A stretch of 64,000 nt of DNA from Streptomyces sp. CC0208 (GTDB taxonomy: Bacteria > Actinomycetota > Actinomycetes > Streptomycetales > Streptomycetaceae): positions 4,836,001 through 4,900,000 of the forward strand of contig NZ_CP031969.1 in assembly GCF_003443735.1 (NCBI RefSeq), read 5' to 3'. Every line of letters begins with the position of its first letter. The first letter of the stretch is position 1. A program made the translations under genes and the position numbers. The notes under the pieces are model-generated. The model saw nothing but the letters and a program-made list of their open reading frames with translations. It was not told where the DNA came from and ran no database searches. Shown one piece after another: positions 43,163-50,834 of this stretch.

Positions 43163-44014
43163 ATGCGCGACGAGGACTTCCTGGCCGAACGCTTCGAGGC
43201 GCACCGGGGGCAGCTGCGGGCGGTGGCGCAGCGGATGCTCGGGTCGGTCGCCGAGGCCGAGGACGCCGTGCAGGAGGCCTGGGTGCGGACGAGCCGGTCG
43301 GACACCACACGCGTCGACAACCTCGGGGGCTGGCTGACGACGGTCGTGGGCCGGGTCTGCCTCGACATGCTCCGCTCCCGCAGGTCCCGCGCCGAACAGC
43401 CCCTGGAGCCCGAGGTACCGGTTCCGGCCACCGTCCCCGATCCCGAGCAGGACGCCCTCCTCGCCGACTCGGTCGGCAGCGCCCTGCTCGTCGTCCTGGA
43501 CACCCTCACCCCCGCCGAACGGCTCGCCTTCGTCCTTCACGACCTCTTCGCCGTCCCTTACGACGAGATCGCGGGCGTCATCGGCAAGTCCTCTGCGGCC
43601 ACCCGTCAGCTGGCCAGCAGGGCGCGGCGCCGGGTGCGGGGCACGCAGGACGTGGACCCCGATCCCGTCACCCCCGCCCGCCGGCGCGAACTGGTCGACG
43701 CCTTCCTCGCCGCCGCGAGGGAAGGGGACTTCGAGGGGCTGCTGGAGGTCCTCGACCCGGATGTCGTGGTGCGTACGGAGGCCGGGGTGACGACGGGAGC
43801 CCTCGCCGTGGCCAAGGGGGCGAGCGGCTACGGGCGGCACATCGTCGGTGTCGCCGCACCGGCTCTCGTCGAGGGCCGCACCGGTATCGCGCTGCTGCGG
43901 GACGGCCGGGTGGAGCGGACGCTCGCGTTCACGTTCGTACACGACCGGATCGCCGTGATCGACATCACCACGGACCCGGCGCGGGTGGCGCGGACGGACG
44001 TCACCCTCCTCTAG
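43163..44014 (+). CDS. ECF41-type (SigJ-like) RNA polymerase sigma factor
   Basis: 283 residues. Sigma region 2 (FEAHRGQLRAVAQRMLGSVAEAEDAVQEAWVR, residues 10-41), region 4 (LLVVLDTLTPAERLAFVLHDLFAVPYDEIAGVIGKSSAATRQL, about 108-150), then a C-terminal SnoaL/NTF2-like extension (about 165-283) that regulates activity in this group instead of a separate anti-sigma factor. The promoter upstream fits autoregulation. ECF41 genes usually neighbour a carboxymuconolactone-decarboxylase or oxidoreductase gene; none is adjacent here. Confidence 0.9.
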   Translation: MRDEDFLAERFEAHRGQLRAVAQRMLGSVAEAEDAVQEAWVRTSRSDTTRVDNLGGWLTTVVGRVCLDMLRSRRSRAEQPLEPEVPVPATVPDPEQDALLADSVGSALLVVLDTLTPAERLAFVLHDLFAVPYDEIAGVIGKSSAATRQLASRARRRVRGTQDVDPDPVTPARRRELVDAFLAAAREGDFEGLLEVLDPDVVVRTEAGVTTGALAVAKGASGYGRHIVGVAAPALVEGRTGIALLRDGRVERTLAFTFVHDRIAVIDITTDPARVARTDVTLL

Positions 44015-44037
44015 ACGTCACCCTCCTCTAGAGGAGG
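43997..44037. repeat. 17-bp tandem duplication plus palindrome at two convergent gene ends
   Basis: GACGTCACCCTCCTCTA occurs at 43997-44013 and is repeated exactly at 44014-44030. The second copy runs into the 16-bp palindrome CCTCCTCTAGAGGAGG (44022-44037). The stop codon of the sigma gene and that of the convergent GNAT gene both lie in the repeat, which looks recent. Confidence 0.75.
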
Positions 44038-44498
44038 TCCAGGACTCCCACCGTCTCCTCCTCGCTCAGCTCCCCGGTGCGGCGGAATCCGAGCTTCAGG
44101 TAGAACTCCGCCGGGCCGTCGGGGCCCTCGTGCCAGGTGACGTACAACTCCTTCGTGCCCCGGCGGCGCAGCTCCGCGGCGACGGACTCGACGGCGAAAC
44201 GGCCGTAGCCCCTGCCCTGGGCGTCCGCCGCGATGTTCAGCCGCCACAGGCCGGAGCGTCGCAGGCTGCCGCCGTCGGCGCGCCAGTCGATGTCGAGGAA
44301 GGCCATCAGGAAGCCGACCGTGCGGTCACCGTCGACGATCAGGCGGGGCCAGGCGACGCCCGCGGGATGGACGTACGCCTCGGCGAGGGACTGCATCACG
44401 GGGGAGACCGCGAATTCCTGCTCGGGCCGGACGCGTATGCCGGTCGCCGTTTCGAAATTCCCGGGTGTGATCTCTTCGAGGCGCGGTGCGAATGTCAT
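44028..44498 (-). CDS. GNAT-family N-acetyltransferase
   Basis: 156 residues. The acetyl-CoA loop is present as RLNIAADAQGRGYGRFAVESVAAEL (QGRGYG), and the C-terminal motif B region is HEGPDGPAEFYLKLGFRRTGELSEEE. The N-terminus RLEEITPGNFETATGIRVRPEQEFAV with downstream VSPVMQSLAEAYVHP is the pattern of spermidine N-acetyltransferase-like (diamine/BltD-type) members. Convergent with the sigma factor, sharing a repeated 17-bp end. Substrate not known. Confidence 0.85.
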   Translation of the reverse strand: MTFAPRLEEITPGNFETATGIRVRPEQEFAVSPVMQSLAEAYVHPAGVAWPRLIVDGDRTVGFLMAFLDIDWRADGGSLRRSGLWRLNIAADAQGRGYGRFAVESVAAELRRRGTKELYVTWHEGPDGPAEFYLKLGFRRTGELSEEETVGVLDLL

Positions 44499-44540
44499 CA
44501 GGCGACCTTAGGGCGCGCCGGCGGCGCGCCGCCCCTGAAT

Positions 44541-45116
44541 TCATCCCAACTGCCGGTACCGGCCGCGGAAATACGTCAGTGGGCCGCCGTCCGCGCTCGG
44601 TACGTCGGCGGTCAGGACGCGGCCGATCACCAGGGTGTGGTCGCCGGCCTCCACGCGCTGTTCGGTGCGGCACTCCAGGGTGGCGAGGGCGCCGCCCACC
44701 AGAAGGGCGCCGGTGGCCTTGCCGCGGACGTAGGGGATGTCCTCGAACAGGAGGCGGTCGCTGATGCGGCCCTTCATGGCGAAACGGCCGGCGATGTGGC
44801 GCTGGCTCTCGGACAGGACGGACACCGCCCACAGCGGCTGCTCGTCGAGCAGGTCGTCCATCCGGGAGCCCGTACGCAGGCTGACCAGCACCAGAGGCGG
44901 GTCCAGGGAGACGGACAGGAACGCCGTCGCCGTCATGCCGACGTCCTCGCCCTTCGGTCCCTCGGCGTCGAGCGGCGGCTCGAACGCGGTCACCAGGACC
45001 ACGCCCGCGGCCAGCCGGGACATGGCGGCGCGGAACTCGTCGTTGCTCACCCCCACAGCATGCCCGGAAGCGGGCGGAGGGATCATCGGCGCGGTGGCGG
45101 CAGGAGTGTTCGGCAC
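44541..45116 (-). CDS. Flavin reductase-like FMN-binding protein
   Basis: 191 residues. The first ~20 are poorly conserved; the flavin-reductase domain starts at FRAAMSRLAAGVVLVTA. It continues with VGMTATAFLSVSLDPPLVLVSL (FMN-contact loop), SESQRHIAGRFAMKG and a C-terminal TLVIGRVLTADV strand. Members supply reduced flavin to two-component monooxygenases or act as FMN oxidoreductases. No monooxygenase partner is adjacent, so the physiological partner is unknown. A start at the internal GTG near residue 23 is possible. Confidence 0.86.
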   Translation of the reverse strand: MPNTPAATAPMIPPPASGHAVGVSNDEFRAAMSRLAAGVVLVTAFEPPLDAEGPKGEDVGMTATAFLSVSLDPPLVLVSLRTGSRMDDLLDEQPLWAVSVLSESQRHIAGRFAMKGRISDRLLFEDIPYVRGKATGALLVGGALATLECRTEQRVEAGDHTLVIGRVLTADVPSADGGPLTYFRGRYRQLG

Positions 45117-45295
45117 GCCGGAAACGCTAATGTCACCTCCGGGCGGACCGCATCGGGCCTTCGGCCGAGGCCGGACCGGGGCCGGACCTAGGTCTACCGG
45201 CGGAGATGCGCACGGCGTTCACAAACACCCAAAGTTTGCGTTCAGTAAACGCACAGGGAAAACGCAGAAACCCCACTCAATTGTTCATCTTTCGC

Positions 45296-45311
45296 TGTGA
45301 CTTGAGTCACA
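45296..45311. promoter_or_regulatory. Crp-type palindrome upstream of cdgB
   Basis: TGTGACTTGAGTCACA matches TGTGA-N6-TCACA without a mismatch. It also fits the GTG-N6-GNCAC motif reported for S. coelicolor Crp. It lies 155 bp upstream of the cdgB start. Confidence 0.6.
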
Positions 45312-45326
45312 AGGGGCGCCAATTGT

Positions 45327-45340
45327 TGACCCTGTGTACC
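45327..45340 (+). promoter_or_regulatory. BldD-like box upstream of cdgB
   Basis: TGACCCTGTGTACC matches nine of the ten fixed positions of the BldD consensus (TnACnC(A/T)GnGTnA). cdgB is a known BldD target in S. coelicolor, and BldD is itself controlled by c-di-GMP, which this gene makes. Confidence 0.6.
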
Positions 45341-45465
45341 GAGTGGGAAGCGCGCTGTGATTCAGTGGCGGGAAGTACCGACGAAGCCGCACCAACGAAA
45401 CCGCACTGAAGATACGCCGAAGAGAACCCTTGATTCGCTGCGAGGTCTCGGGGGGAGGGCGAGCA

Positions 45466-47112
45466 ATGGAGAGCGAGTCGGAGCCGTACGTCCGTCTTGC
45501 GTCCCTGCGACAGCTGCACGAGGTCATGGCCGACATGAACACGGCCCGCAGCCTGGCCGACACGCTGCAGACCGTCGCGAACGGCGTGGTCACCGCACTC
45601 GGCTACGAGCTGGCGTGCGTCAATCTCGTGCGCCCCGACGGGGACCTCGTGGTCGCCGCCTTCGCCGGGAACCAGGCCGCCGAGGCGCTGATCACCGGCC
45701 GGGTGGGTTCCCGCGAGTCCTGGGAGCGCCGGCTGAGCATGGGGGAGACCTGGGGCGACCTGGTCTTCATCCCGCACACCGAGGGCTGGATCCTCGACGA
45801 CGACGACGTCCCGCAGTGGTACACCGACGGCCCCGCACCCCGCTTCGAGGACGAGTGGCACCCCTCCGACCGGCTGTTCGCGCCGATGTACACGCCGGGC
45901 GGGCAGGGCGGTGAGCTGATCGGCGTGCTCTCCGTGGACCGGCCGCGCAACGGCCGCAGGCCGGGCGCGTGGGGCCGTGAAGCGCTCCAGATGTACACGT
46001 TCCAGGCCGCCATCGCGATCAGCAACGCGCGTCTGCGTGCGAACATGCAGCGCGCGCTGGTCAGGCTCGAAAGGGAACAGCAGGCCCTTCGGGCCAGCGA
46101 AGAGAGCTTTCGGCAGGCCTTCGAGTACGCCCCCTCCGGCATGGCCATCGCCGAGATGGGCGGCGACCAGCACGGCCGCATCCTGCGCACCAACGACGCC
46201 CTGTGCCGTCTCCTCGGCCGCCCCGCGTCCGCGATGCGCCGCTACGCCTTCTCCGACCTGGTCCACCCCGAGGACATAGGCACCCTGCTGCGCACCTCCG
46301 CGGAGGGCGGCCGGGCCGAGCTCCGCCTCGGGCGCCGGGACGGCACCTACGTCTGGGTGTCCCTGCGCAACTCGGTGGTCGCCGACGCCGCCGACGGCCC
46401 GCGTTTCCTGCTCACCCACGTCGAGGACATCGAGGAGCGCAAGCGCCGGGAGCTCCAGCTCGCCCACCGCGCCTCCCACGACTCCCTGACCGGCCTGCCG
46501 AACTCCGCCGAGCTGCGCGCGCGGCTGTCCTCCCGGCTCTGTCAGCGCCCCACCCACACCGGCGCCCTGGAGCCGGTCGACTCCGCCTTCGGCCACCCGG
46601 CCTTCGACGCGGGCGGCCACGGCTTCGACTTCCGGCAGGGCGGCACCGAGGCGTTCGCCGCCTTCGACCACCATGTGCACACCGTCGCCCCCGAGGGGGA
46701 GCGCGACGACGGCACCAAGGGGCTCGCGGTGCTCTTCTGCGACCTCGACGGCTTCAAGTCGATCAACGACCGGTTCGGCCACAACGCGGGCGACGCGGTA
46801 CTCATCGAGGTCGCCCGGCGGCTGTCCCAGTGCGTCCGCGACGGCGACACCGTGGCCCGGCTCGGCGGCGACGAGTTCGTGATCCTCGCCGACGGCCTCG
46901 GCAAGGCCGACGCGGCGGACCTCGCGGTACGCCTGCGCAACGAGATCATCCAGCCCATCCGGGCCGAGGGACGGGCCGTCCGGGTCGGTGCCAGCTTCGG
47001 CATCGGCTGGGCGCACTGCGGCATGACCGCGGACGAGGTGTTGAAGTCCGCCGACGAGCGGATGTACGTCGAGAAACGATCTCGTCCCAAACAACACAGA
47101 CGCGCGGGCTGA
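45466..47112 (+). CDS. cdgB: CdgB diguanylate cyclase (GAF-PAS-GGDEF)
   Basis: 548 residues from ATG 45466 after GGAGGG. GAF domain about 15-195 (LRQLHEVMADMNTARSLADTLQ onward), PAS/PAC about 210-335 (ESFRQAFEYAPSGMAIAEMGG). The GGDEF domain runs from about 340 with DSLTGLPNSAELRARL and the active site RLGGDEFVILADGL. A Gly/His-rich insert interrupts the domain between helix 1 and FCDLDGFKSINDRFGH. Makes c-di-GMP, which controls Streptomyces development through BldD. Domain order and position match S. coelicolor CdgB. Confidence 0.92.
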   Translation: MESESEPYVRLASLRQLHEVMADMNTARSLADTLQTVANGVVTALGYELACVNLVRPDGDLVVAAFAGNQAAEALITGRVGSRESWERRLSMGETWGDLVFIPHTEGWILDDDDVPQWYTDGPAPRFEDEWHPSDRLFAPMYTPGGQGGELIGVLSVDRPRNGRRPGAWGREALQMYTFQAAIAISNARLRANMQRALVRLEREQQALRASEESFRQAFEYAPSGMAIAEMGGDQHGRILRTNDALCRLLGRPASAMRRYAFSDLVHPEDIGTLLRTSAEGGRAELRLGRRDGTYVWVSLRNSVVADAADGPRFLLTHVEDIEERKRRELQLAHRASHDSLTGLPNSAELRARLSSRLCQRPTHTGALEPVDSAFGHPAFDAGGHGFDFRQGGTEAFAAFDHHVHTVAPEGERDDGTKGLAVLFCDLDGFKSINDRFGHNAGDAVLIEVARRLSQCVRDGDTVARLGGDEFVILADGLGKADAADLAVRLRNEIIQPIRAEGRAVRVGASFGIGWAHCGMTADEVLKSADERMYVEKRSRPKQHRRAG

Positions 47113-47235
47113 TGCCCAGGTCAGCGAGCTGATGCGATCCGAGTCACCCGTTTGGGCCATCAGGAGCGGGTAGGCTCGCCATTCTGACTCCACGTATCGC
47201 ATCTGATCCGCAGACCTGTTGAGGAGTACCAAGGG

Positions 47236-48207
47236 ATGACGTCCGGCAACAACGGCGCGAGCACGCCCGAGGACGAAGACCCGTTCGGCTACCTCTACGC
47301 CGACGGCCAGGCCAATGGGGCCCAGCCGCCCTCCGGCGGCGGCTACGGCTACGGCTACCCGAACTCCGTCAACCGATCACGCTCGGTCGGCCAGCGCCAG
47401 TACGGCCAGCAGCAGGCGCAGGCCGCGCCGACCGCCGCGTACGGCCAGGTCCCGCAGCAGCAGGGCCCGAGTGGCTACAACCAGCCCGCCGCCCACTACG
47501 CCGCCCCCGAGACCTTGCCGGGCGGCGCCCCCACCAGCCAGCAGCCCATGCCGGGCTACAACGCCGGCGGCGGCCGCCGGAGCGGGGGCCCCAACACCAA
47601 GGGGCTGCTGATCGGCGCGATCGCGGTGGTCGCCGCGGTGGTCATCGGCATCGGCATCGCGATGGCGGGCGGCGACGACAAGAAGGACGACAGCGGCAAC
47701 GACGCGGCGGCGAGCCCGAGCACGTCCCAGAGCTCGCAGCCGAGTCCGTCGGGCAGCGACGAGGCGAGCGAGGCCGACCTCCCGGCGATCGACGCCAAGG
47801 TGCTGAACCTCGGCACCGGGGTGACGACAGCCTCCGACATCCAGGGCGCCGCCTCCGACGGCGGTGTCTATGTCACCGGCCTCGACCAGGTCGGCCGCTC
47901 GGTCACCTGGACGGTCAACGGCATTCCCAAGGACGGCCTCTACACCCTCTTCGCGCGCTACAGCGCGGTCAACGAGGACCAGTCGATGACGCTCACCGTC
48001 AACGGCAAGAAGTTCGGCAGCCCGCTGAACCTCGGCAACTTCGCAAAGATCAGCGACGGCGACTTCTCCAAGGGCTGGACGAAGACCTACGCGTGGCCCT
48101 CCCTGAACAAGGGCACCAACACGCTCTCCATCTCCTGCGAGAACGGCGACAAGTGCAACGTCCTGCTGGACCAGCTGTGGCTGAAAGCAGGTCAGGTGAA
48201 GAAATGA
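47236..48207 (+). CDS. Membrane-anchored protein with carbohydrate-binding-like C-terminal domain
   Basis: 323 residues. The N-terminal ~115 are Gln/Gly/Tyr/Pro-rich, low complexity and cytoplasmic, followed by one membrane helix (GLLIGAIAVVAAVVIGIGIAMA, about 123-144). A Ser/Pro linker leads to an extracytoplasmic CBM35/CBM6-like beta domain (about 190-320) with VTWTVNGIPKDGLYTLFARYS, LTVNGKKFGSPLNL and LLDQLWLKAG. One-pass topology with an external glycan-binding-type domain suggests a wall-associated role. The ribosome site GAGGAG precedes ATG 47236. Confidence 0.82.
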   Translation: MTSGNNGASTPEDEDPFGYLYADGQANGAQPPSGGGYGYGYPNSVNRSRSVGQRQYGQQQAQAAPTAAYGQVPQQQGPSGYNQPAAHYAAPETLPGGAPTSQQPMPGYNAGGGRRSGGPNTKGLLIGAIAVVAAVVIGIGIAMAGGDDKKDDSGNDAAASPSTSQSSQPSPSGSDEASEADLPAIDAKVLNLGTGVTTASDIQGAASDGGVYVTGLDQVGRSVTWTVNGIPKDGLYTLFARYSAVNEDQSMTLTVNGKKFGSPLNLGNFAKISDGDFSKGWTKTYAWPSLNKGTNTLSISCENGDKCNVLLDQLWLKAGQVKK

Positions 48208-48219
48208 CCCCGGTTCGGG

Positions 48220-49155
48220 TCACTTCTCCGCCAGCACCCTCCGCGCTCTCTGGACCATGAGCTTCTGGCTCTCCGAAAGGTGAGTCAGAGCGGACTGCCT
48301 CCGCTCGATCATCTTCTTCTGGATCGCGGACTCGACCGCGATCCAGGTCTGTGGAAGACGCACCTCGAATTTGCAGGTGACATCAGCTACGGCGACCGAG
48401 CGCTCTCTCTTCGAGTAATTGGCGTCAGCGAACTCCGGGTCATCGGCGACTTTCATCGGCGACTCGTAGGTGTACCCCGCGCGCTTCATGCACCGGGACC
48501 AGTCGGAGAAGGCCGCGCTGACACGCGAATCCTGCAGCGACCTCTTGTAGCTGTCGATGTCTATCTGCTGAGCCACCGCTATGCCGGGCTCTTTGTCGTG
48601 GTCTTTGTAGATCGCGTCCCGGGACTCAGCATTGCACCCGCCTTCCGGTACGGCGTGCCCTTTGTACGTTTTCAGCGCTTTGCCGGCGGAAGTGCGGCCG
48701 GAAAGCAGCATTGCCTGGGTCTCGTTCGGCCTGGGCAGGGACGCCGTGCTGGACGGGGTGTCGGGTGACTGGTAGCCGTACCGCTTCGCCGACTCCATAT
48801 CCACGATTCCGTACCGTCTGCTGGGTTCCACCGCGGCGGACGCGTCCGGTACCTCGCGGGGAGGAAGATCCGACGAGCTCAGGCGCCGCACACAGGTTTC
48901 CTGGAGCCTGATCTGCGCCCGGTCGAGGAGGACCTGCTGCTCTCGGGTCAGGGAGTACGCGGCCAGCGGGAGGGAGAGGACAAAGTCCTTGGCCGGTGTC
49001 CCGGAGGGCGCGGGGGCCAGCGTGCGTTCCGCTGGGGCGCCGGTCTCCCGCGCCGGGGAATCCGTGTCGTTCAGGGAGCGGACGAGGGGGACGGAGACCG
49101 AGACGGCCAGTGCGGTGGCACCGGCCGTCACGAGGAGTGCTGTTGATCGCTTCAT
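48220..49155 (-). CDS. Secreted hypothetical protein next to an I36-type inhibitor
   Basis: 311 residues from ATG 49155. Signal peptide or anchor RSTALLVTAGATALAVSVSVPLV. The mature part has a Thr/Pro-rich stretch, then helices with conserved-looking cysteines (QETCVRRLSS, EGGCNAES, SRCMKRAGYTYESP, DVTCKFEVRLP) and ends in a basic helix (QKLMVQRARRVL). No catalytic motif or family was recognised. Third-position GC is lower than in neighbours, hinting at acquisition. It lies 84 bp downstream of the inhibitor gene on the same strand. Confidence 0.68.
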   Translation of the reverse strand: MKRSTALLVTAGATALAVSVSVPLVRSLNDTDSPARETGAPAERTLAPAPSGTPAKDFVLSLPLAAYSLTREQQVLLDRAQIRLQETCVRRLSSSDLPPREVPDASAAVEPSRRYGIVDMESAKRYGYQSPDTPSSTASLPRPNETQAMLLSGRTSAGKALKTYKGHAVPEGGCNAESRDAIYKDHDKEPGIAVAQQIDIDSYKRSLQDSRVSAAFSDWSRCMKRAGYTYESPMKVADDPEFADANYSKRERSVAVADVTCKFEVRLPQTWIAVESAIQKKMIERRQSALTHLSESQKLMVQRARRVLAEK

Positions 49156-49239
49156 GGGCACGCGTCTCTTCTCTGGCCGGGGTTCTTCCTTCCGGAGAAA
49201 GGAAGAACCACGGCGGTCTGGTGTGTCAGCGGGTGACGG

Positions 49240-49716
49240 TCACCAGTTGAAGCAGTTGCTCGGGTGGTTGGCCTGGTAGGTACCGAGGACCTGCTTCACC
49301 GAGGCGTTCTCGTTGTACGTGCGGACGAGCTTCGGCCCTTCCTTGATGCCGAGCTCGGAGGACATGAAGCGGTCGCAGGGGCCGCCGTAGCCGCTGTAGT
49401 AGAACACCGTCATGGACGAGGGATAGAAACTGTCGTCGGCGCGCATCTTGGCGGAGGCGGCATTGTTCTTGACCGGCAGACCCTTACCCGCCCCTGCGTA
49501 GGGATAGGTGTAGCCGTCCAGGTTGGATATGCTGCCGCCGCCGATCAGGATGTGCGACCCTTCATACGCGCTGTTGTAGTAGAGCCAGATGCAGGGTCGG
49601 TCGGTATAACAGGTTCCGGTTACCGCGGCGGATGCCGGAGCCGCGTTGAGAACCCCTGCACCCGCGATCAGTGCGGCCGTCCCCAGGATTGTGCCGAAAA
49701 CGCGAGATTTACCCAC
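49240..49716 (-). CDS. Secreted peptidase inhibitor family I36 protein
   Basis: 158 residues from GTG 49716 with AAGGGG upstream. Signal peptide FGTILGTAALIAGAGVLNAAPASA. The mature protein contains CYTDRPCIWLYYNSAYEGSH, followed by Gly/Tyr/Asn-rich sequence and NENASVKQVLGTYQANHPSNCFNW, the gamma-crystallin-like pattern of the I36 (SMI-type) metalloprotease inhibitors of Streptomyces. Four cysteines allow two disulfides. Likely inhibits a secreted metalloprotease; the large protein downstream may be its partner. Confidence 0.78.
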   Translation of the reverse strand: MGKSRVFGTILGTAALIAGAGVLNAAPASAAVTGTCYTDRPCIWLYYNSAYEGSHILIGGGSISNLDGYTYPYAGAGKGLPVKNNAASAKMRADDSFYPSSMTVFYYSGYGGPCDRFMSSELGIKEGPKLVRTYNENASVKQVLGTYQANHPSNCFNW

Positions 49717-49819
49717 TGTTCCCCTTGATGCCCAGTGTCAAAGTTGGTTTGCCGCGTTGACCATACCGGTCGGACTTCCATTTGCGTCAACATTTTCAGG
49801 GGGGTGACAATGTCGACGT

Positions 49820-50749
49820 TTAAGCAGCGCTGACGTCTGTCGTGACTTCTACTCGCCCGACCAGTTCGTCGAACACATCCCGGTCGAACTCCCCCGCCAC
49901 CGGGGCCCGCACGGTCGCCGCGGACAACGCGACCGCTCGGGTCAGGCGGTCCGGCCAGGGGAGGTGCTCCACCAGGGCCGACAGCAGACCCGCGACCACC
50001 GCGTCGCCCGCGCCCGTCGGATTGCCCCTGATGCGGGTCGGCGGGGTGGCACGCCAGCGGCCCTCCGGGGTGGCCGCGAGCAGGCCCTCCTTGCCCAGGG
50101 AAGCCACGACGGCAAGGGCGCCCCGCCGCCGCGCGTCCCGCGTCGCGCGCAACGGCTCGTGGGAGCCGGTCAGTTCCGCCAGTTCGTCGGCGTTCGGCTT
50201 GAGGATGTCGGGGCGGGCGGCGACCCCGCGGCGCAGTGCCTCTCCGCTGGTGTCGAGGAGGACCGGGACCCCGGCGGCCTTCGCCGTGCGGATCAGGCCC
50301 GCGTACGCCCCCACCGGCACCCCCGGTGGCAGGCTGCCGCACAGGGCCACCGCCGAGACGGACGGGACGAGATCCGCGTACGTCTCCTGGAAGGCCGACC
50401 ACTCCGCGGGCGTCACCGTCGGACCAGGTTCGTTGAACTGGGTGGTGTCGCCGGAGCGTTCGTCCACGACGGCGACCGTGCGCCGGGTCGGTCCGGTCAC
50501 CGGGACGAGCGCGTCCACCAGGCCCGGTACGGCCGTGAGTCGGTCCTGGACGATGCGGCCCGTGGCGCCGCCCGTGAAGCCGGTGACCGTCACCTCGTGG
50601 CCGAGCGCGGCCAGCACCCGGGCCACGTTCAGGCCCTTGCCGCCGGGGCGTTCGACGACCTCGGTGACCCGGTGACTGGTGTGCGGCCGCAGCGACGGTA
50701 CGCGATAGGTGATGTCGAGAGCGGTGTTCAGTGTGACCGTGAGGATCAC
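49820..50749 (-). CDS. 1-phosphofructokinase-family hexose kinase
   Basis: 309 residues from GTG 50749. PfkB (ribokinase-like) sequence: VTLNTALDITYRVP at the N-terminus, VVERPGGKGLNVARVLAALGHEV (PfkB signature 1), LKPNADELAELTG and the C-terminal catalytic GNPTGAGDAVVAGLL with the anion hole and base Asp. Such enzymes phosphorylate fructose-1-P or tagatose-6-P-type sugars. Located 85 bp downstream of nagA on the same strand, so it is probably part of the amino-sugar catabolic transcript. Confidence 0.87.
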   Translation of the reverse strand: MILTVTLNTALDITYRVPSLRPHTSHRVTEVVERPGGKGLNVARVLAALGHEVTVTGFTGGATGRIVQDRLTAVPGLVDALVPVTGPTRRTVAVVDERSGDTTQFNEPGPTVTPAEWSAFQETYADLVPSVSAVALCGSLPPGVPVGAYAGLIRTAKAAGVPVLLDTSGEALRRGVAARPDILKPNADELAELTGSHEPLRATRDARRRGALAVVASLGKEGLLAATPEGRWRATPPTRIRGNPTGAGDAVVAGLLSALVEHLPWPDRLTRAVALSAATVRAPVAGEFDRDVFDELVGRVEVTTDVSAA

Positions 50750-50834
50750 CTGGCCGACCTCCCACGTGTCCCCCGACGACAGAATGTGCCCGTCCAGTCT
50801 CCCAGGACCGTCCCGGCCCCAACAGCGGGACACA

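Larger units (their letters stand above)
45117..45465. other. 349-bp regulatory region between the flavin reductase and cdgB
   Basis: The region is divergent and non-coding. It holds TGCGTT/AACGCA (about 45236-45252), a Crp-like palindrome at 45296-45311, and a BldD-like box at 45327-45340, the last two listed separately. The lower GC and A/T-rich patches (45230-45330) suit promoters for both directions. Confidence 0.5.

Noticed and set aside
45307..47232. A 641-codon minus-strand frame and similar long shadows (29335-31674 plus, 14345-15667 minus)
   Set aside because: All are opposite genes with strong family signatures and show no conserved motifs or plausible ribosome sites.
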